From the NCBI GenBank assembly GCA_035235625.1, contig CP141142.1:17990995-18054994 (forward strand): a DNA stretch of 64,000 nt. Reading direction: 5' to 3'. A program made the translations under genes and the position numbers. The notes under the pieces are model-generated. The model had not been told where the DNA came from. It saw only the letters and a list, made by a program, of their open reading frames with translations, and ran no database searches. Positions 60,066-64,000 of the stretch are shown in pieces; within the stretch, counting starts at the first letter, position 1; every line of letters begins with the position of its first letter. The DNA comes from Saururus chinensis (Eukaryota; Streptophyta; Magnoliopsida; Piperales; Saururaceae).

Positions 60066-62830
60066 TAACTCTATACAAAGACTTTATGAATTTACACCCC
60101 TTGTGTTCCTCTCGAAGAACAACAAAGCCATTAGGTTGTTTTATATAAATTTCCTCATCTAAATTATCATTTAAGATGACTGTCTTTATATCCATTTGGT
60201 GTAACTCTTAAGTCAAATTGAGTTATTGTAGCTAGCAAGCACCTCATAGATTTGAATCTAATCACTGCTGGGTAGGTTTCTTAAGTCAATACCCCTAACT
60301 TGTGTGAAACCCTTAGCTACTAGTCTTGACTTGTATTTATCTATTGGCTCATCAGCCTTGAGCTTTTTCTTGAAGATCCACTTACAACAATAGGTTTCCT
60401 TTCATTCGATAACTCAACTACTTTCTACATTTGGTTCTTCGTAATGAAATTCATTTCCTCTTAAATAGTTGTTAGTCATTTCTTAGAATTTAAACTATCT
60501 ATAGCCTGCTCATAAGTTAAGGGGTTATCAATTTGGGGTTCATCTATTGTTACTCCATTCTTTTGAACATTGCATAGAAGTCCACCAACTAGATTGAGGG
60601 TCTTCTCTCATTTACCTCCCTTGGTTCAGATTCACATCTTGGTTGAGATCTTATAACCTCCTCAGAATTAGTAGTAATTCTTTCTTTTATCTTCTTCAAA
60701 CATTTATGTCCTCTAACTATGAATTTTTGGTCTAGGGTTTCTTCTAGGAAATAAGCACCTCTAGATTCAAAAACCCTCACTATCCTATTCGAATGGTGTA
60801 CTACAAACCTATACCCCTTAGAGTATCCAAATAACCAATTAAAGTTACACTTTAAAGTTTGAGGGTCCAATTTGTTTCTATGTTGGTTTGGCACCTTTAC
60901 ATGTACCTTAGATTCCCACATGCTAAGGTGACTTTAGTCTGGACAATTACCTATCCATAACTAATAAGGTGACCTGTTGACAACCTTAGATGGTATACAC
61001 ATTAGTACATAGACAATTGTGTCTAATGCTTCTCCCCAAAATTTGGCTCTTAGTTCTAAGTGGTTTAATATTGATCTAACAATATCTAAAAGTATTCTAT
61101 TTCTCCTTTCAGTGACTCAATTTTGCTGAGGAGAATAGGGTAAGGTATATTGATGCACTATTCTTAGGTTTGTGAAATAGTCAAACTCATCAAAAGTATA
61201 TTCCCCACCTATGTCTATTCATAGGAATTTAGGTTACCTTCCTAGTTTAGTTTCTAATTTAGCCTTTAGTTCCTTCAATTTGTTGAAGGCTTCATATTTC
61301 CTTTTTAGAAGGTACATATCCATAATAGTCATTGATGAACGTAATATAATATACCATTTCCTTACATGTTTGAATATTTATAGGCCCACAAATGTCCTAG
61401 TGTATGACATCTCAAAGGTTAGTGTAACGCTGACCCATTGGAAAGGGTTTGCTACTAATCTTTCTTATCAAGCATTCTTCACATACACACATAAATTCTA
61501 GACAGTTTAGGGAGAAGTCCAATATTGGACATCCTATGTAGTTTATTCACATGAACATGGCATAATCTCAAGTGCCATAGTAATTAATCAACTTCAGACA
61601 AGCACAATATAATCAAATTTAGCTATTTCATTAGCTAAAGATTCATGAATTGCATCAAGTTTATATAAACCATTAGAAAATGTTGCAAAAAATATGACTT
61701 TGTTATCCTTACTAGTGAGGAGGGGAGTTGAGATAAGGTTGCTTCTGATGGAAGGGACAAACAAAACATCAATAAGCTCTAAGTTCTTTCCCTGAGGAAG
61801 AGGGATCCTATAAAAGCTTGTAGCAGCCACCTCACAATAGGTATTGTTCCCCATATGAATCTTGTGCTGCCCTAGAGTTGGATATGTCATTTTGTCTCCC
61901 CTAATCATAGTCACATGCTTGGTGGCTATAGAGTCTAGCCACCATCTCTTTATCATTGGAGTTTTCAATCAATGCCTCATATATCATGCATACTATGTTG
62001 TTCCCTTTCTAATTTACCTTGTTACTTGTTCCCTAGTCGTCATTTAGGTAGTTTCTTTTAAAATGACCCATCAGGCCACATATAAAACAAATTTACTTGC
62101 CTTTGTTGTTGTTGTTACGTTTATCTCTATCTTGATGTTTCTTCCCCTTTTTTTGAAGTTCTTTTCTTGGGTCCACCTTGACCAACACCTCCACCACTTT
62201 TCCTAGGGCAACCATGTTGGGCAACGTTAGCAGATGTGCTAGAGGCATTCGCATGGTTCATTCTCTCCTGCACCAAGTTAAGCTTTGCAATGAGATCATC
62301 CAATGAGAGTTTGTTGTCAAAGATGTTTAGAGCAATGACTACACTCTGCCAAGGCTTAGGGAGACTGTTCAAAATAGTAGACACCTTGACACACTCATTA
62401 ATGGGGTTTGCAAGTATCTCCAGATAACTGGAGTTGATGGACAAGGATTTTATGTGCTCAAGTACATTATCTGATATCAAGTCTTAAACATCCTTATGTG
62501 AGCCTTTGTGTTCTCCTCATATCGCCTAGCAACTGCCTCCATCATTTCCCTAGTAGTTTTTGCTTCTCAAAAAGCATTTCAAAGTTGGGATCCATAAAGT
62601 TTAGAATGGTAATCCTTGCCTTTGCAACCTCCTCTTTGAACTTGTCATAAATTCCTTTTTGTGCAGTAGTAGAGGATTTAGCTAGTGGGTCCATTACTTG
62701 GTCCAACACGTGGTTCAAGCTGTCTAGAAAGAGAATGTGGTCTAATACTCCTTTTCTAAGTGTGGTAATTGGTGCTATTGACTTCTCTCTCTTGCTCAAT
62801 TTAGTTGCAACCATACGGGATATCATGGCT
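60066..62830 (-). mobile_element. Ty1/copia gag-pol fossil
   Basis: Minus strand, in copia order: gag (62826-62127), zinc-knuckle region near 62050-62100, gag-pre-integrase block (61968-61594, WWLDSIATKHVTMIRG, the D-S-x-A-T-x-H-x pattern), integrase core traces (61500-61000), integrase C-terminal region (60921-60589, KCNFNWLFGYSKGYRFV), and the first part of reverse transcriptase (60195-60066, MDIKTVILNDNLDEEIYIKQ). Integrase before reverse transcriptase makes it copia, not gypsy. It is broken, with several breaks, and gives way to the non-autonomous body at about 60065. No 5' LTR is identified in the remaining right flank. Confidence 0.85.
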
Positions 62831-63732
62831 AAATAAGGAAGTATCTATAGTCATAGACTTTCAATAAGGTAGTAAGTAAGCAATCTTATATACTATATTG
62901 CAAAAATTAGATGGCCTACAAGTGATGTGACTAATAAATTGCACTAGCTTAGATGTTCACTTTCTTCCCAAAAACAAAGTATTATGTATAGGGTGCCAAA
63001 CAATGTGTGAATTTACAATTATACTCTTAGCCTAGGGTTAAGAGTATAACAATATTCACATACAATGAACAAGAAGGCTTCTAAATCAACACTTAATATG
63101 ATTAATCAACATATTAATGAGTGAACATCAATTTACATCTTGCAAGACATTTTATCCAAAAAAATTTATATTTATGATTTGAATTTACTATAACACCCTT
63201 TTGCTTGGGATTCACCAAAATTTACATGAAAACAATTGTGCATTCAATTTACATGCATCAATTACTCAAATATAACATAAATGAAAGGCATAGACTGTGG
63301 ACAATAGTTTACATCTCAATATAAAATAATCAGTACATATAATAAATGATTGATCACATGGGTGTATTGATCAATTGATTGGGTTATTCGATTGCTACTC
63401 AAGTATGCCAATCGATATCCATGTCAAGCGATGTACCGATCAGGTTATTGTGAACCTTGAGATCATTCTAAATGCTGACCGATTGATTGACTACAAACTT
63501 GGACTCAATTGTTAGAGCATTAGACATACTTCCTAAGGCCAAAACAATACCAAAAAATTATGAAGACGTACTTATAATCAATATGAATATTTTCGTTCAA
63601 CTGAATTTTTGATTAGGCATATAGACAGAGATAAATTGTAAACCCTAGTTATGGCCCACAAGGGGCGAGTAGAGGAAAAATTTGGACTTTCTCGGTGTCT
63701 TCTCCACCAAACTAAAGCTTTTTGCTACCACC
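62831..63732. other. AT-rich flank of the copia fossil, no gene seen
   Basis: May contain 5' leader and LTR sequence of the copia fossil. ATCAATTGATTGGG and CGATTGATTG-type motifs near 63360-63490 recall the family-1 LTR, but I could not align it as one. Confidence 0.35.
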
Positions 63733-63975
63733 AATTGTTGGCATCAACAGAAGCTTGGTACTTAGCCTGTTTGGTGGAGAAGCCAAAATTTGATTTTTAT
63801 GTCCCTCAAGTCAAGATCATATGCAAGTCATATAGAAACAAACATACATAATCAATATTCCTCAATTCTAAGTAATTTACAATTAACCGACAAACCATTA
63901 AGAGCAAAAACTCACTTAGGAGCTTTGTCCCTATGATGTGGCCTTCGCACACCCAATAGATCAACACGCCCTTTT
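63733..63975 (-). repeat. Dispersed repeat, inverted copy of 7801-8055
   Basis: See 7801-8055 for the shared blocks. The repeat may continue beyond the window. Confidence 0.65.
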
Positions 63976-64000
63976 ATTTATAATTCAATGAAGGACACGA

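Overview
This is nuclear DNA from a flowering plant: AT-rich, no operons, coding exons with GT-AG introns, and packed with plant-type LTR retrotransposons, Mutator-like and hAT DNA transposons and MITEs. A monocot is likely, because the one host gene is an ADR1-type helper NLR whose N-terminal domain reads most like monocot ADR1 proteins as I remember them. I cannot name the species.

The only intact host gene is an RPW8-NB-ARC-LRR gene (ADR1 family) on the minus strand at 34646-37747. I resolved five exons. The joined frame is 823 codons with the P-loop, kinase-2, GLPL and QHD motifs all present, and a TATA box lies upstream. The other host-derived trace is a short pentatricopeptide (PPR) fragment near 40.3 kb.

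Everything else recognisable is mobile DNA. From left to right: (1) 1-6.2 kb, Ty1/copia gag fossils with a 1.3-kb LTR (called LTR family 1 here), flanked by an inverted repeat; (2) 6.2-12.2 kb, a long TA microsatellite and decayed repeats; (3) 12.2-14.9 kb, a non-autonomous relative of LTR family 1; (4) 15.0-30.2 kb, a Mutator-like element (MULE-A) that has taken successive insertions: a solo LTR of family 1 (15894-23740), inside it a Ty3/gypsy chromovirus (16599-23227), inside that a 2.3-kb LTR (family 2), plus a second family-2 LTR at 26767-28866; (5) 30702-33523, a short non-autonomous LTR element (family 3); (6) 33.5-37.8 kb, a MITE and ADR1; (7) 38-51 kb, decayed repeats, a GAGCTCGA-rich non-autonomous hAT with an 8-bp target duplication, a solo LTR of family 3 and a direct-repeat pair; (8) 51625-53483, MULE-B, with a perfect 9-bp target duplication and an array of 18-bp palindromes; (9) 53.7-55.7 kb, a dead BED-finger hAT element with an internal tandem duplication; (10) 57.4-62.8 kb, a minus-strand chimera of copia pol and the family-1 non-autonomous body; (11) a right-edge repeat that is an inverted copy of sequence at 7.8-8.1 kb.

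The genes do not form a pathway. The window shows one immune-signalling gene inside a TE graveyard whose insertion order can be read from target-site duplications and interruptions. The most unusual structures are the palindrome arrays shared by the two MULEs and the hairpin-forming tandem array inside the family-2 LTR.
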